Part shown: piece after piece, positions 8,015 through 21,104 of the stretch
Layout of the letters: the number at the start of each line of letters is the position of its first letter
Numbering within the stretch: position 1 is the first letter of the stretch
Assembly: GCF_900128895.1 (NCBI RefSeq)
Contig: NZ_FSQW01000001.1
Coordinates: 868,001 to 932,000, forward strand
Length of the DNA stretch: 64,000 nt
Direction: 5' to 3'
Source: Parasphingorhabdus marina DSM 22363
GTDB lineage: Bacteria > Pseudomonadota > Alphaproteobacteria > Sphingomonadales > Sphingomonadaceae
Translations under genes and position numbers: made by a program
Notes under the pieces: model-generated
Database searches by the model: none
What the model was told of the DNA's origin: nothing
Seen by the model: only the letters and a program-made list of their open reading frames with translations

Positions 8015-8677
8015 ATGACCAGCCCGATCCGTATTGCTCCATCCATCCTGTCTGCGGACTTCGCACGCCTGGGAGAAGAGGTTCGCGCGATTGACGAGGC
8101 CGGATGCGACTGGGTCCATATCGACGTCATGGACGGGCATTTTGTTCCCAATATCACGATCGGGCCGGGCGTGGTCAAAGCGCTGAGACCGCACAGCGAG
8201 AAGCCGTTTGACGTGCACCTGATGATCGCACCCGTGGATCAGTATCTGGAAGATTTCGCTGCCGCCGGTGCCGATATTATTTCCTTCCATCCCGAAGCCG
8301 GGGCACATCCGCACCGGACGGTGCAGACCATCCATGCCCTCGGCAAACAGGCTGGTCTGGTGCTGAATCCGGCAACATCGCTGGACTGCCTCGATTACCT
8401 GATCGATGATCTGGACCTCATACTGGTGATGAGCGTGAATCCCGGTTTTGGCGGTCAGAGCTTCATTGACACCCAGTTGCGCAAGATCGAAGCGATCCGC
8501 CAGCGCATCGAAGCGACCGGCAAGGATATCCGTCTGGAAGTTGATGGCGGGATTGACCAGACCACGGCCCCGAAGGCCATAGCCGCCGGTGCGGACACGC
8601 TGGTCGCAGGGACCGCGACATTTCGCGGGGGGGCGGATCACTATGCCGCCAATATCCGGGGCCTGAGGGGTGGATGA
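8015..8677 (+). CDS. rpe: ribulose-phosphate 3-epimerase
   Basis: A 220-residue TIM-barrel epimerase interconverting ribulose 5-phosphate and xylulose 5-phosphate. Clear signatures are 'HIDVMDGHFVPN', 'MSVNPGFGGQSF' and the phosphate-binding 'EVDGGI' loop. AAAGGAA lies 5 bp ahead of ATG 8015, which decides the start over a longer in-frame extension. The stop overlaps the next start as ATGA, so it is coupled to the heparinase-like gene. Confidence 0.96.
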   Translation: MTSPIRIAPSILSADFARLGEEVRAIDEAGCDWVHIDVMDGHFVPNITIGPGVVKALRPHSEKPFDVHLMIAPVDQYLEDFAAAGADIISFHPEAGAHPHRTVQTIHALGKQAGLVLNPATSLDCLDYLIDDLDLILVMSVNPGFGGQSFIDTQLRKIEAIRQRIEATGKDIRLEVDGGIDQTTAPKAIAAGADTLVAGTATFRGGADHYAANIRGLRGG

Positions 8678-10467
8678 TTCAGGACTGGCCTGACAAAAAT
8701 CCCCGCGAGGATGAAGAGGTGAAGCCGGAACGGGATCGCTATGCCGGGGAAGCGACAGAGGCTCCCGAGGGGCGGAGTCTGACCCTGCGCCACAGCGGTG
8801 ACCGAGGCCAGTCGCTCGCTGAACAGGCCGCGCTGCTCTACTACCGCATGACCTGGCGGATGCCGCTTCACCGCTTGCGACTATCTGGCAAATTGCCGCT
8901 GCGACTGCTCGCGGTTCCGGTTGATCCAGTGGAAGGCAACCGGGTGCAAGGCATGGCGGTGCGCGCCGGACATTTCCTGTTTCGCGGCCTGAAGAAGAAA
9001 CTCGACAAGGTGGATTTCGCCGATCTGAAACTTCCGCCGGCTTTTGAGGATTATGTCCACCGGTTCCAGTGGCTCCGGGATCTCGATACCGCCGCGTCCC
9101 GGGACCAGGCCGTACCCGTCGCGGAACGGCTGATGGACCAGTGGCTGGAAGCCAATGGCGCCCGGGTCCGGCAACCAGCCTGGCGGCCGGACAATTGCGG
9201 CTGGCGGTTGCTGATCTGGGCCAGTCACGCCCCCCTGATCCTGTCTTCCAATGATCTGGTCTACCGATCCAGGGTTCTCAACAATATCGCCCGTACCGCA
9301 CGGCATCTCGACCGGACGGCGGACAAGGCGACCTCCAGTCTGGGGCGGCTCGTGGCCTGGAGCGGCGTCGTCGCGGCTTCGCTCCTGATTCCCGAGGGCC
9401 GAGTGCGCCGGATCGTCGGTGAGGCGGGGCTGGAAAAATCCATGAGCGAGTTTTTCTTCGCTGATGGCGGATCGGTCTCGCGATCCCCGCTTAACCAGAT
9501 GGATGCGGTCATCCTTCTCTCGATGCTCAGCCAGGTCTATATCGCCCGCGGTGAAGATCCTCCCGAATTTGTCGCCAACGCGCTGGCCATGGCGGTCCCG
9601 CCGCTCACCGGCCTGACCCACTATGACGGCAGCATGGGCAACTGGCAGGGCAGTGGCGCCACCTCGGTGGAAACGATTGACCAGATAGTCGACGCCAGCG
9701 GCATTCGTGCTCGCCCGCTGCGTCAGGCACGGGACTGGGGCTATCAGCGCGTGTCCTCGGGACGGTCGGTGCTGATCCTGGATGCCGCTCCGCCACCGAT
9801 TGCCAGAATGGCCGTCGCCGGCTGCGCCTCGACCCTGGCCTTTGAATTTTCCAATGGCGACAACCGGATCATCTCCAATTGCGGCGGGGCCGGGCTGGTT
9901 GGCGCGACCATTCCCGCCTCGCTGGCCCGGGGTTTGCGCACGACTGCGGCGCACAGCACCCTGTGCATCAACAACAGCAACAGCACCTCGGTTTTGCCGG
10001 ATGGCAAGCTCGGTCGCGGGGTCAATGAAGTGGAGCTGTTCCGCCGCGATGTCGAAAATGCCACGCGGCTCGAAGCCAGTCATGACGGCTATGGCCGGCG
10101 CTTCGGGCTGATCCACAAACGCCTGCTGTTGCTGCGGTCCGACGGACTCGAACTGCGCGGTGAGGATATGTTGATACCCGATGGCAAGAAGCGGCGTCGG
10201 CGCAAGGATGATGTCGAATTTGCGCTGCGCTTTCATCTTGGCCCGGATATCGAAAGCGACCTGATTTCCGAAGGCAAGGGTGTGCTGCTGCGGCTGAAAG
10301 ACGGAAATTTGTGGCAGTTCCGTTCCACCGGCGGACAGATTGAACTGGAAGACAGCATCTGGGTCGACGGCATGGGCATACCGCACGAAGTGCAGCAAAT
10401 GGTGATTACGGGATCAGTTGGCAGCGGCGGCGGCGCGACCGGCTGGCTGCTCAAACATATGGGATAG
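8674..10467 (+). CDS. heparinase II/III-family protein
   Basis: A 597-residue protein of the heparinase II/III type that is found next to rsmB and purH in many alphaproteobacteria. The N-terminal half is alpha-helical ('[11 protein letters not shown]', '[14 protein letters not shown]' region) and the C-terminal half is a beta-sandwich ('[16 protein letters not shown]', '[14 protein letters not shown]'). The family degrades acidic polysaccharides by elimination, but the substrate of this conserved chromosomal version is unknown. No signal peptide is visible; the first 35 residues are charged. The start overlaps the rpe stop by 4 bp. Confidence 0.85.
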   Translation: MIQDWPDKNPREDEEVKPERDRYAGEATEAPEGRSLTLRHSGDRGQSLAEQAALLYYRMTWRMPLHRLRLSGKLPLRLLAVPVDPVEGNRVQGMAVRAGHFLFRGLKKKLDKVDFADLKLPPAFEDYVHRFQWLRDLDTAASRDQAVPVAERLMDQWLEANGARVRQPAWRPDNCGWRLLIWASHAPLILSSNDLVYRSRVLNNIARTARHLDRTADKATSSLGRLVAWSGVVAASLLIPEGRVRRIVGEAGLEKSMSEFFFADGGSVSRSPLNQMDAVILLSMLSQVYIARGEDPPEFVANALAMAVPPLTGLTHYDGSMGNWQGSGATSVETIDQIVDASGIRARPLRQARDWGYQRVSSGRSVLILDAAPPPIARMAVAGCASTLAFEFSNGDNRIISNCGGAGLVGATIPASLARGLRTTAAHSTLCINNSNSTSVLPDGKLGRGVNEVELFRRDVENATRLEASHDGYGRRFGLIHKRLLLLRSDGLELRGEDMLIPDGKKRRRRKDDVEFALRFHLGPDIESDLISEGKGVLLRLKDGNLWQFRSTGGQIELEDSIWVDGMGIPHEVQQMVITGSVGSGGGATGWLLKHMG

Positions 10468-10477
10468 ACGAAAGATT

Positions 10478-12070
10478 ATGACGGAAAATATTGCGATCAA
10501 GCGGGCCTTGCTGTCGGTATCGGACAAGACCGGCCTCGCCGAACTGGGCAAGGAACTGGCGGCGATGGGCGTGGCCCTGATATCCACCGGTGGCACGGCG
10601 GCCGCTCTGCGCGAAGCGGGACTGGACGTCGCGGACATTTCCGAAGTCACCGAATTTCCCGAGATGATGGACGGGCGGGTCAAAACGCTTCACCCGAAGG
10701 TCCATGGCGGCCTGCTCGCACGGCGGGATGATGACGGGCATGTTGCATCGATGCAGGAACACGACATTGCGGGAATCGACCTCGTGGTGGTCAACCTCTA
10801 TCCTTTTGCCCAGACTGTGGCGAAAGGTGCCGGGCGTGACGAGATTATCGAGAATATCGATATTGGTGGCCCGAGCATGGTGCGCAGCGCGGCCAAGAAT
10901 CACGACTTTGTCACGATCATCACCGACCCGTCAGACTATGCGACACTGGTGATCGAACTCCAGTCTGGTGACGGCGCAACCAGTCTCGACTTCCGCAAGA
11001 AAATGGCGGCCAAGGCTTTCGCAGCAACGGCCAGCTATGACAGCATGATTGCGCAGTGGTTCGGCTTTGCTGATCAGGGACTGATGTTCCCCGACACATT
11101 GCCGCTGACGATGAACCAGCCGACCGAATTGCGCTATGGGGAAAACCCGCACCAGAAGGCCGCGCTTTATATGCCTGCTGGCCCATCGGCTTCCGGCATC
11201 GCGCAGGCCGAACAGCTGCAGGGCAAGGCGTTGAGCTACAATAATTACAATGACGCCGACGCGGCGCTGGAACTGGTCAGCGAGTTTCGGGACGGGCCGC
11301 CGACCGTGGTGATTGTCAAACATGCGAATCCCTGTGGCGTGGCCAGTGCGGACACGGTTCTTGACGCGTACAAGGCTGCGCTGGCCTGCGACAGCGTGTC
11401 GGCCTTCGGCGGCATTATCGCCGTCAACCGGCCGCTGGACGCCGCGGCAGCCGAAGCGATGACCGGCATATTTACAGAAGTGGTCTGTGCGCCCGATGCC
11501 GATGCCGGGGCCCGTGAAATATTTGCCAAAAAGAAAAATCTGCGGCTGCTCTTGACCGGTGAACTGCCTGATCCGGCGCGCGGCGGCATGGCCTTCAAAT
11601 CCATCGCTGGTGGTTTTCTTCTGCAATCTCGCGACAATGGCCAGATTGCACCGGGAGATCTGAAATGCGTCACGAAGCGCCAGCCGACCGAGCAGGAAGA
11701 AGCGGACTGCCTGTTCGCCTGGACCGTTGCCAAGCATGTCAAATCCAATGCCATTGTCTACGCAAAGGATGGCGCGACGGCTGGCGTGGGAGCCGGTCAG
11801 ATGAACCGCCTGGAATCGGCGCGGATCGCGGCATGGAAAGCGAAAGATGCCGCTGAGAAGGCCGACTGGCCGGAGCCGCGCACTATCGGGTCGGCCGTGG
11901 CTTCAGATGCTTTTTTCCCTTTTGCCGACGGCCTGATGGCTGCGGTGGAAGCCGGAGCGACGGCGGTGATTCAGCCGGGTGGTTCGATCCGGGATGATGA
12001 AGTCATTGCAGCAGCGGACGAGGCCGGCCTCGCCATGCTGTTTACCGGAAGGCGTCACTTCCGGCACTGA
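10478..12070 (+). CDS. purH: bifunctional AICAR formyltransferase/IMP cyclohydrolase
   Basis: A 530-residue enzyme for the last two steps of de novo IMP synthesis. The N-terminal IMP cyclohydrolase domain shows '[13 protein letters not shown]' and '[18 protein letters not shown]'; the formyltransferase domain shows '[13 protein letters not shown]', '[11 protein letters not shown]', '[10 protein letters not shown]' and '[10 protein letters not shown]'. It follows the heparinase gene by 10 bp and ends the rightward run. The last 29 bp overlap the 3' end of the convergent FAD oxidoreductase gene. Confidence 0.97.
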   Translation: MTENIAIKRALLSVSDKTGLAELGKELAAMGVALISTGGTAAALREAGLDVADISEVTEFPEMMDGRVKTLHPKVHGGLLARRDDDGHVASMQEHDIAGIDLVVVNLYPFAQTVAKGAGRDEIIENIDIGGPSMVRSAAKNHDFVTIITDPSDYATLVIELQSGDGATSLDFRKKMAAKAFAATASYDSMIAQWFGFADQGLMFPDTLPLTMNQPTELRYGENPHQKAALYMPAGPSASGIAQAEQLQGKALSYNNYNDADAALELVSEFRDGPPTVVIVKHANPCGVASADTVLDAYKAALACDSVSAFGGIIAVNRPLDAAAAEAMTGIFTEVVCAPDADAGAREIFAKKKNLRLLLTGELPDPARGGMAFKSIAGGFLLQSRDNGQIAPGDLKCVTKRQPTEQEEADCLFAWTVAKHVKSNAIVYAKDGATAGVGAGQMNRLESARIAAWKAKDAAEKADWPEPRTIGSAVASDAFFPFADGLMAAVEAGATAVIQPGGSIRDDEVIAAADEAGLAMLFTGRRHFRH

Positions 12071-13016
12071 TCCGGAAATCCTCTGCGATCACCATTTCGC
12101 CCAGCGCGTTTCCGGACAGCCAGGCACATTCGACGCGCGGTCCGATCAGCCAGTCGCCGCAGACGCCAAGCCGGAGTCTGGGGTCATATAGTCCCGTAAA
12201 CTCAGTGCCGCCCGACCGGGCAAAACGCCAGCGATGGGCGGTTTGGAAGACAGGTCTTGGCAGCGATGTGCCGGACAGCTCTTCAAAGCGTTTAACTAGC
12301 CTCGCGGTCACGTCGGCCGTCTCATCCTCCAGATGGTCCGCCGACCAGGCGGGCGATGCCTGCAGAACCCAGCTTTCGGTTTCGGCCCGCCCGGGCTTGT
12401 CCGAGTTGCGGGCGGCCCAGCCAAGGACCGGATCATCACGAAACGTGACCTGTTCCGTTTCCAGCGACCGGTCGAACGCAATCATGACGGTCCAGCAGGG
12501 AGCCGATGGTGTCGACCGGGCCAGTCCGGCAAATTCCGCATGCCAGGGTGCCAACAGGTCCGCGGCTTGTTCCGCGGGTATGGCGATAACGACCGCATCA
12601 AACCAGGTTTGCAGGGAATCTTCTGGACATTGCAGCTGCCAGCGGTTTTCTGTGCGTGCCAGCCCGGTGATCCGGGTCGACCAGTTGATCTGATGATTGC
12701 TGGCCAGTTTCTTGACCGGTGTATTCATCGCCGGACTGCCCACCCATGCGTCGGTCCCTGCTGCCGGCCAGGGCTGTACAGTGTTTTCGGCCTCCCAGCC
12801 CGCCACAATCTTCCGAAACGCCGGATTTCGTGCCGTAAAATATTGCGCGCCATGGTCAAAGCCGACCGGTTTGCCCTCAATATCCACACGGCGGGTCGAC
12901 ATGCGGCCGCCCGGTCCGCGGGCCTTGTCAAACAGCTCGACCTCGTGGCCGCCCGAGACCAGGCGTTCGGCAGCTGCAAGGCCGGATAATCCGGAGCCGA
13001 TAATGGCAATTCTCAT
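12042..13016 (-). CDS. FAD-dependent amine-oxidase-like (renalase-type) protein
   Basis: A 324-residue flavoprotein. It starts with the dinucleotide-binding motif '[14 protein letters not shown]', then '[17 protein letters not shown]' and '[15 protein letters not shown]', the pattern of bacterial renalase-like NAD(P)/FAD proteins of the amine oxidase superfamily. Bacterial renalases oxidise isomeric dihydro-NAD(P) forms; that activity is only a possibility here. The gene overlaps purH tail-to-tail by 29 bp. Confidence 0.85.
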   Translation of the reverse strand: MRIAIIGSGLSGLAAAERLVSGGHEVELFDKARGPGGRMSTRRVDIEGKPVGFDHGAQYFTARNPAFRKIVAGWEAENTVQPWPAAGTDAWVGSPAMNTPVKKLASNHQINWSTRITGLARTENRWQLQCPEDSLQTWFDAVVIAIPAEQAADLLAPWHAEFAGLARSTPSAPCWTVMIAFDRSLETEQVTFRDDPVLGWAARNSDKPGRAETESWVLQASPAWSADHLEDETADVTARLVKRFEELSGTSLPRPVFQTAHRWRFARSGGTEFTGLYDPRLRLGVCGDWLIGPRVECAWLSGNALGEMVIAEDFRISAGSDAFR

Positions 13017-13161
13017 AACAGGGTCTTTCGGACATATGGTTTTCGGCGCGCGATCCCCATATTGGAGAATAGGCCGGACTGGAACAGGACCCCAATGCTT
13101 TCTGCCACGAGGCTTGTGCAGACAACATGTCCATAAGGGCGTGCAAGGAGTAGCTCCGATT

Positions 13162-13671
13162 ATGAATGCCCGTTTCTTCAGACCGCAACCCGAACCGGTG
13201 CAACCCGGTCAGGAAAGTGTCTGGGACTTTCCCCGGCCTGCGATCGCGGACCCCTGTTCGTCCCATATTGTCATCGAGCATCAGGGTGTGATCGTCGCCG
13301 ATACCAACGCAAGCATCCGCACGCTGGAGACAAGCCACCCGCCGAGCTACTATATCCCTCCGGATGATATCGCGCCAGGTATGTTGCGCCGGGCCGAAGG
13401 CAGCTCCTACTGTGAGTGGAAAGGCGCGGCTGCCTATTGGGATGTGGTTGTCGGCGACACGGTCTTGCCCCGTGTCGGCTGGAGTTACCCCAGCCCATCT
13501 CCGGATTTTGCCATATTGCGCGATCATATTGCCTTTTACTGCGGCCCGTTTGACCGGTGCAATGTAGATGGCGAAACCGCCACAGCTCAGCCTGGAGACT
13601 TTTACGGCGGATGGATTACCTCCGACCTGGCGGGGCCGTTCAAGGGCATTCCGGGAAGCCGGGGCTGGTAG
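13162..13671 (+). CDS. DUF427 domain protein
   Basis: A 169-residue protein with the DUF427 pattern: 'ESVWDFPRPA', 'VIVADTNASIRTLETSHPPSYYIPP' (split motif), 'YCEWKGAAAYWDVVVGD' and 'WSYPSPSPDFAILRDHIAFY'. The family is common and structurally a small beta-barrel, with no established function. AAGGAG at 13145-13150 precedes ATG 13162, deciding the start over a longer frame. It is separated by 3 bp from the ABC1 kinase gene and probably co-transcribed with it. Confidence 0.85.
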   Translation: MNARFFRPQPEPVQPGQESVWDFPRPAIADPCSSHIVIEHQGVIVADTNASIRTLETSHPPSYYIPPDDIAPGMLRRAEGSSYCEWKGAAAYWDVVVGDTVLPRVGWSYPSPSPDFAILRDHIAFYCGPFDRCNVDGETATAQPGDFYGGWITSDLAGPFKGIPGSRGW

Positions 13672-13674
13672 GAC

Positions 13675-15027
13675 ATGGCCAGGGACACAAATAATCCAAA
13701 GGATCGCGCCGTTCCCAGTGGCAGATTGTCCCGGCTGGGCCAGTTCGGGCGCCTCGCAAGTGGTGTCGCCGGCGGGATGATTGCTGAAGGGGCCCGGCGT
13801 CTCGCCGACGGTGAACGACCGGACATGCGCGACATGATGCTGACGCCGCGCAATGTGACCCGGGTGGCTGAACGGCTGTCTCACCTGCGCGGGGCCGCCA
13901 TGAAACTGGGTCAGATGATCTCGATGGACGCCGGGGACATGCTGCCTCCGGAACTTGCGGAGATCATGGCGCGGCTGCGTGACAATGCCCACCGGATGCC
14001 CCCGCAGCAGCTGCAAAAGGTGCTCGCCGAGCAATGGGGCAGGGACTGGCGCCGGCGGTTCAAACGGTTCGGGCCCGGGCCGATCGCGGCGGCATCGATC
14101 GGGCAGGTTCATCGGGCGACGACCCATGACGGCCGGGATCTCGCGATCAAGGTACAATATCCTGGCGTACGGGAAAGCATTGATGCGGATGTCGACAATG
14201 TCGCGACCTTGCTCCGCCTGTCCCGCCTCCTGCCGGCGGAACTCGATATTTCTTCGCTGCTGGCCGAAGCCAAATTGCAGTTGCATGAAGAAGCCGACTA
14301 TGTGCGCGAAGGCGAATATCTGGCGCGCTTCGGCCAGCTGCTGGCGGATTCGCCCGACTATGTTGTTCCCTCGCTCGACACCGAATTCACCACCAGTCAG
14401 GTGCTGGCCATGTCCTTTGTTGAAGGCAAGGCGATTGAACAGCTGGAAGACGCGCCGCAGGAGGTGCGGGACGACAGCATGCACAAGCTGTTCCGGCTGG
14501 TATTGCGCGAGATATTCGAGTTTGGCGTGATCCAGTCTGATCCCAATTTCGCCAATTACCGCTATCAGCCCGACAGCGGCACACTGGTGCTGCTCGACTT
14601 TGGTGCGACCAGACCGGTCGGCAAGACCGTTGCGGACGGATATCGCCAGCTGATCTTTGCCGCGCTGAACGGCGATCGGGACATGGTGCGCGAACAGGCA
14701 CTGATCGCGGGTTTTGTCGGCGAAGCAGCTATTAGCCGCCACCGCACCCGGATCGACAAGATGATTGATGTCATCATCGGCGAGCTGAACCGTCCGGGAT
14801 TATTTGATTTCAGCGATCGCCAATATGTCGCAGCGCTGAGCGAAGAAGGCATGGATATCGCGGCGGATCGGCAGGCCTGGCATATTCCCCCGACGGACCT
14901 GCTGTTCGTGCAGCGCAAGATCAGCGGCATGGCCCTGCTTGCGGCGCGGCTCAAGGTGCGGATCGATGTTCGGGGTCTGGTCGAAGCCCAGCTGGGCGCC
15001 ACCGATCCGGTCAACAATACCGAATAG
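13675..15027 (+). CDS. ABC1/UbiB-family atypical kinase
   Basis: A 450-residue ABC1-family (UbiB/COQ8/AarF) protein kinase-like protein. The family-specific KxGQ motif appears as 'MKLGQMISMDAGDMLPPEL', the Ala-rich nucleotide loop as 'AAASIGQVHRA', the catalytic-loop equivalent as 'QSDPNFANYRY' and the metal-binding motif as 'LLDFGATR'. Family members support ubiquinone biosynthesis or lipid homeostasis. No C-terminal transmembrane helices typical of true UbiB are evident, so it is better called an ABC1 kinase than ubiB. Confidence 0.88.
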   Translation: MARDTNNPKDRAVPSGRLSRLGQFGRLASGVAGGMIAEGARRLADGERPDMRDMMLTPRNVTRVAERLSHLRGAAMKLGQMISMDAGDMLPPELAEIMARLRDNAHRMPPQQLQKVLAEQWGRDWRRRFKRFGPGPIAAASIGQVHRATTHDGRDLAIKVQYPGVRESIDADVDNVATLLRLSRLLPAELDISSLLAEAKLQLHEEADYVREGEYLARFGQLLADSPDYVVPSLDTEFTTSQVLAMSFVEGKAIEQLEDAPQEVRDDSMHKLFRLVLREIFEFGVIQSDPNFANYRYQPDSGTLVLLDFGATRPVGKTVADGYRQLIFAALNGDRDMVREQALIAGFVGEAAISRHRTRIDKMIDVIIGELNRPGLFDFSDRQYVAALSEEGMDIAADRQAWHIPPTDLLFVQRKISGMALLAARLKVRIDVRGLVEAQLGATDPVNNTE

Positions 15028-15054
15028 CGGGTTGCATCATACTGCCTGGCAGAA

Positions 15055-15462
15055 TTACTCGGGTGTCGCGGCCTGGGCGTTCTGGCCGTCGCCTTCGGGC
15101 GCGGCGATAATGTCGCGCGTTACGCTGCCCTTGTCGACCGTATTGGTTTCCGGGTCACCCACGGAGGAGCGGATCCCGGCATCGGCATCGCCGGCCTGAC
15201 CGACAATGGCATTTTCCGTGACACTGCGTGGCTGGCTGCCACCGAACATGGCCTGCAGGGTTTGCTGCTGGGTGTTGCCGGTCTGCGGACGCGGCTGACC
15301 CGGTTTGGGCGGAGTCAGGGTGAAATCGGGGGGAATGACCAGTGGCGGCTGTCGGGATACGGCGAATTCATCCGGGCGGTCCCGGTCAAACAGGCCGCTC
15401 GAACCGCATGCGGACAATCCGGCCAGCGACAACAGGCTGAGACCAACAAGTGATTTACGCAT
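15055..15462 (-). CDS. DUF3035 lipoprotein (BamF-like)
   Basis: A 135-residue lipoprotein with signal 'LLSLAGLSAC' (lipobox LSAC) and the DUF3035 core 'RPDEFAVSRQPPLVIPPDF'. DUF3035 proteins in alphaproteobacteria have been described as BamF-type accessory lipoproteins of the outer-membrane assembly machine; this is a family-level assignment. GAGGGA lies 7 bp ahead of ATG 15462. The C-terminal half is low-complexity and acidic. It is the last gene of the leftward purE-to-lspA run, next to the lspA that would mature it. Confidence 0.8.
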   Translation of the reverse strand: MRKSLVGLSLLSLAGLSACGSSGLFDRDRPDEFAVSRQPPLVIPPDFTLTPPKPGQPRPQTGNTQQQTLQAMFGGSQPRSVTENAIVGQAGDADAGIRSSVGDPETNTVDKGSVTRDIIAAPEGDGQNAQAATPE

Positions 15463-15545
15463 ATTCCATTCCCTCAAAAACTCTACGGGGCCATTCGCAG
15501 CCCCAGTGCCACAGCCTGACTTTCGCCAAGCTGAATATCTTGCCG

Positions 15546-16054
15546 TCAGTCATTAGCCTCTGGAGTCCGGTCACGCAACAACAGTGCGCGTCCGAGCAGG
15601 ATGACCACGCCGATACTGATACAGGCATCGGCCACGTTGAAGATCAGAAACGGGCGAAAGCCATTGATATGCAGGTCGGCAAAGTCGGCGACATAACCGA
15701 GCCGGGCGCGGTCGAGAATATTGCCCATCGCCCCGCCCAGAACCAGAGACAGCGCAAAAATATCCCATTTCGCCTGTTCGCGCCACATCCAGATCAGCAC
15801 GGCGAAGCCGATCAGTCCCGTCAGGGCGACCAGAGCCCAGCGCTGAAAATCCGTGGAAGCGGTCAGAAAGCCCATGGAAACGCCGTAATTTTCCGCCCAG
15901 GTCAGGTTGAAAAAGGGCAGCAGGACGATCTGGCCCTTCGCTTTCAGATCAAGAGGATGCATCACCATATATTTGGTGAACTGGTCGGCAGCGAAAATCA
16001 GGAATGCGATGATCAGCCCGGTCATTCTGTACCGGCGGACAGCTTTGTCGTCAG

Positions 16055-16058
<4 letters not shown>
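15546..16058 (-). CDS. lspA: lipoprotein signal peptidase
   Basis: A 170-residue four-helix inner-membrane aspartic protease that cleaves prolipoprotein signal peptides. The two catalytic aspartates are in 'GAMGNILDRARLGYVADF' and 'FNVADACISIG'. The start codon overlaps the ileS stop as ATGA, the classic ileS-lspA pairing. Many lipoproteins predicted in this window are its likely substrates. Confidence 0.96.
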
Positions 16059-19120
<3,062 letters not shown>

Positions 19121-19193
19121 GATTGGCGGGGATTAGGCGAGGCAAGGCGCTGGTGCAAGCGGGATTTCACGCCGGTGTTCCCCGTCCCGACAG

Positions 19194-20177
19194 CTAGCGA
19201 ACCAGCGCCGGCCCGACCTTGCGGATATCCTCGACCATGACATGGCCGGCGAAGCTGGCCGGGATGTCGGTCAGCTGCTCCCCCCGGGTCAGTCCGCGCG
19301 TGGATTCGCGGTCATTCATCGGACCGATCAGCAGAATATGTGCGCCGACCGCATCCATGCGCGCCTGCGTGCGGTTGGGCCATCCGGCGATCAGCCATTG
19401 ATAGTCGAGCGGAACCACCAAAGTGCCGTCCCGGCAGCTTTCGGGCGTGATCCCCAGCCAGCCCATCCAGGCATAGTCCCGGGTACAGGCTTTCACGCCC
19501 GATTTCGACCAGGTCCAGACCCCGGGCATCAGCTCCCGCATCCGCTGTACCGGTACCTCGGCGCCGTAAAAGCCGTCGCCTTCTGCCAGCGGATCGCGGC
19601 CGGCTTTCCGGAGAATGGCGAACAGTTGATCGGCCTCGGCCGGGTCATTGTTTTTGAAATTGAACAGGAACGGCTTGAAGGTTTCCGAGGCAATGGCCTG
19701 TTCGACCGTGGGGATCTTGCCAACCCCCTTGCCGCGCAGCGGGAACGTCGCGCCGCCGTCCGCCGAATAGCCATGGCCGATGTCGAGCGCCTGCAACTGG
19801 GCGAGCGTCAGGCTGCGCGTTTCACCTTTGCCTTCGGTGCGGCAATCAACGGTCCAGTCATGGAAGAGGACCATATGCCCGTCGCTGGTCGGGGCGACAT
19901 CGACTTCGACCATGTCGGCGCCCGCACTGACCGCGGCCCGGATCGAGTGGATCGTGTTTTCGAAAATCTCCAGATCTTCCTGACCCGGCAACATCCGGAT
20001 CGCGGTGCAGTCATCCCGGCCGACTCCGGTCGGGTCGTAAATGTGATGCACGCCGCGATGGGCGATCATTTGCATTTTTCCTGATGGCGGCGGGGCCCAG
20101 CGCGAGCTGTTGAGCAACAAGATGACCAGGATCAGCATCCAGAGGCCGCCGAGACCCCAGAGCAGTTTGCGCATCAT
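19194..20177 (-). CDS. glycerophosphodiester phosphodiesterase-family protein
   Basis: A 327-residue GDPD-fold enzyme expected to release glycerol 3-phosphate from glycerophosphodiesters. An N-terminal hydrophobic helix (residues 4-22) anchors it to the membrane, facing the periplasm. Catalytic motifs are 'IAHRG', 'FENTIHSI', 'MVEVDVAPTSDGHMVLFHD' with the second histidine. About 30 extra residues between HRG and the ENT motif contain 'GRDDCTAIRML', paired with later cysteines at 'DCRT' and 'ACTRDYAW', which could form disulfides. The start overlaps the ribF stop as ATGA. Confidence 0.88.
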   Translation of the reverse strand: MMRKLLWGLGGLWMLILVILLLNSSRWAPPPSGKMQMIAHRGVHHIYDPTGVGRDDCTAIRMLPGQEDLEIFENTIHSIRAAVSAGADMVEVDVAPTSDGHMVLFHDWTVDCRTEGKGETRSLTLAQLQALDIGHGYSADGGATFPLRGKGVGKIPTVEQAIASETFKPFLFNFKNNDPAEADQLFAILRKAGRDPLAEGDGFYGAEVPVQRMRELMPGVWTWSKSGVKACTRDYAWMGWLGITPESCRDGTLVVPLDYQWLIAGWPNRTQARMDAVGAHILLIGPMNDRESTRGLTRGEQLTDIPASFAGHVMVEDIRKVGPALVR

Positions 20178-21097
20178 GCAAGCAGGTCCCGCGCCCGGTC
20201 GCAGTCTTTCTCCATTTGCGCCTTCAGTTCATCGAGGCCATCAAATTTCTGCTCGCCGCGGAGGAAGTGGTGCAATTCCACCTCGATGGTCTGGCCATAG
20301 AGATCTTCAGCAAAATCAAAGAAATAGGGTTCGAGCAGTTCCTTGGGCGGATCGAATGTCGGGCGGATACCGAGATTGGCAGCACCATTGACAACACGCC
20401 CGTCGGGCAGGCGCCCGCGGACCGCATAAATCCCGTATTTCGGCCGGAGATACTGGCCCATGTCGATATTGGCGGTAGGGTAACCGAGCTTGCGGCCATT
20501 CTTGTCGCCGTGGATGACCGTGCCTTCAATTGCAAACGGCCGGGTCAGCAGGCTGTTGGCGGTTGCGCAGTCGCCTGCCTTCAGGGCATCGCGAATCCGG
20601 CTGGACGAGATCACCGCAACGCCGTCGCTGACCGGGCCGACAATCTTTGTGGTCAGGCCCAGCGGTGCGCCGACAGTTCGCATCACCTCGACATTGCCGC
20701 CTCGTCCCTTGCCGAAAGTGAAATCTTCGCCCGTGACGATCCCGGCGGCACCAAATCGCGCGACCAGCAGGCGGGCAACAAAGTCCTCGGCCGTCGTGCT
20801 GGCCAGAGCGGCCCCAAATTCGAACACCAGCATGGCCGCTGCCCCGGCCTCGCCGAACAACCGTTCGCGCTGGTCGAGCGTGGTCAGCCGAAAGGGCGGC
20901 GTGTCGGGTTGAAAATGGCGCACCGGATGCGGATCGAATGTCGCGATGATTGCGGGGCGGCCTTCCGCCTTTGCCCAGTCCAGTGCGACTTGCGCAACCG
21001 CCTGATGCCCGAGATGAAAGCCGTCAAAATTGCCCAGCGCGATGATCGCGCCACGCAGGTCGCCCTCGATCCGGTCATTTCCACTGAGCCTTGTCAT
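20174..21097 (-). CDS. ribF: bifunctional riboflavin kinase/FAD synthetase
   Basis: A 307-residue enzyme making FMN from riboflavin and then FAD. The N-terminal adenylyltransferase domain has 'ALGNFDGFHLGHQ'; the C-terminal flavokinase domain has 'GRKLGYPTANIDM' and 'GAANLGIRPTF'. ATG 21097 was chosen because it begins 7 bp past the dipeptidase stop and matches the family start; a TTG at 21133 would overlap that gene. Its place between dipeptidase and GDPD, upstream of ileS-lspA, extends the widespread ribF-ileS-lspA order. Confidence 0.95.
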   Translation of the reverse strand: MTRLSGNDRIEGDLRGAIIALGNFDGFHLGHQAVAQVALDWAKAEGRPAIIATFDPHPVRHFQPDTPPFRLTTLDQRERLFGEAGAAAMLVFEFGAALASTTAEDFVARLLVARFGAAGIVTGEDFTFGKGRGGNVEVMRTVGAPLGLTTKIVGPVSDGVAVISSSRIRDALKAGDCATANSLLTRPFAIEGTVIHGDKNGRKLGYPTANIDMGQYLRPKYGIYAVRGRLPDGRVVNGAANLGIRPTFDPPKELLEPYFFDFAEDLYGQTIEVELHHFLRGEQKFDGLDELKAQMEKDCDRARDLLA

Positions 21098-21104
21098 GCC
21101 GGGG

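Noticed and set aside
12928-14742. A 604-codon open frame antisense to DUF427 and the ABC1 kinase
   Set aside because: No domain match and no ribosome site; the sense genes carry clear family motifs.
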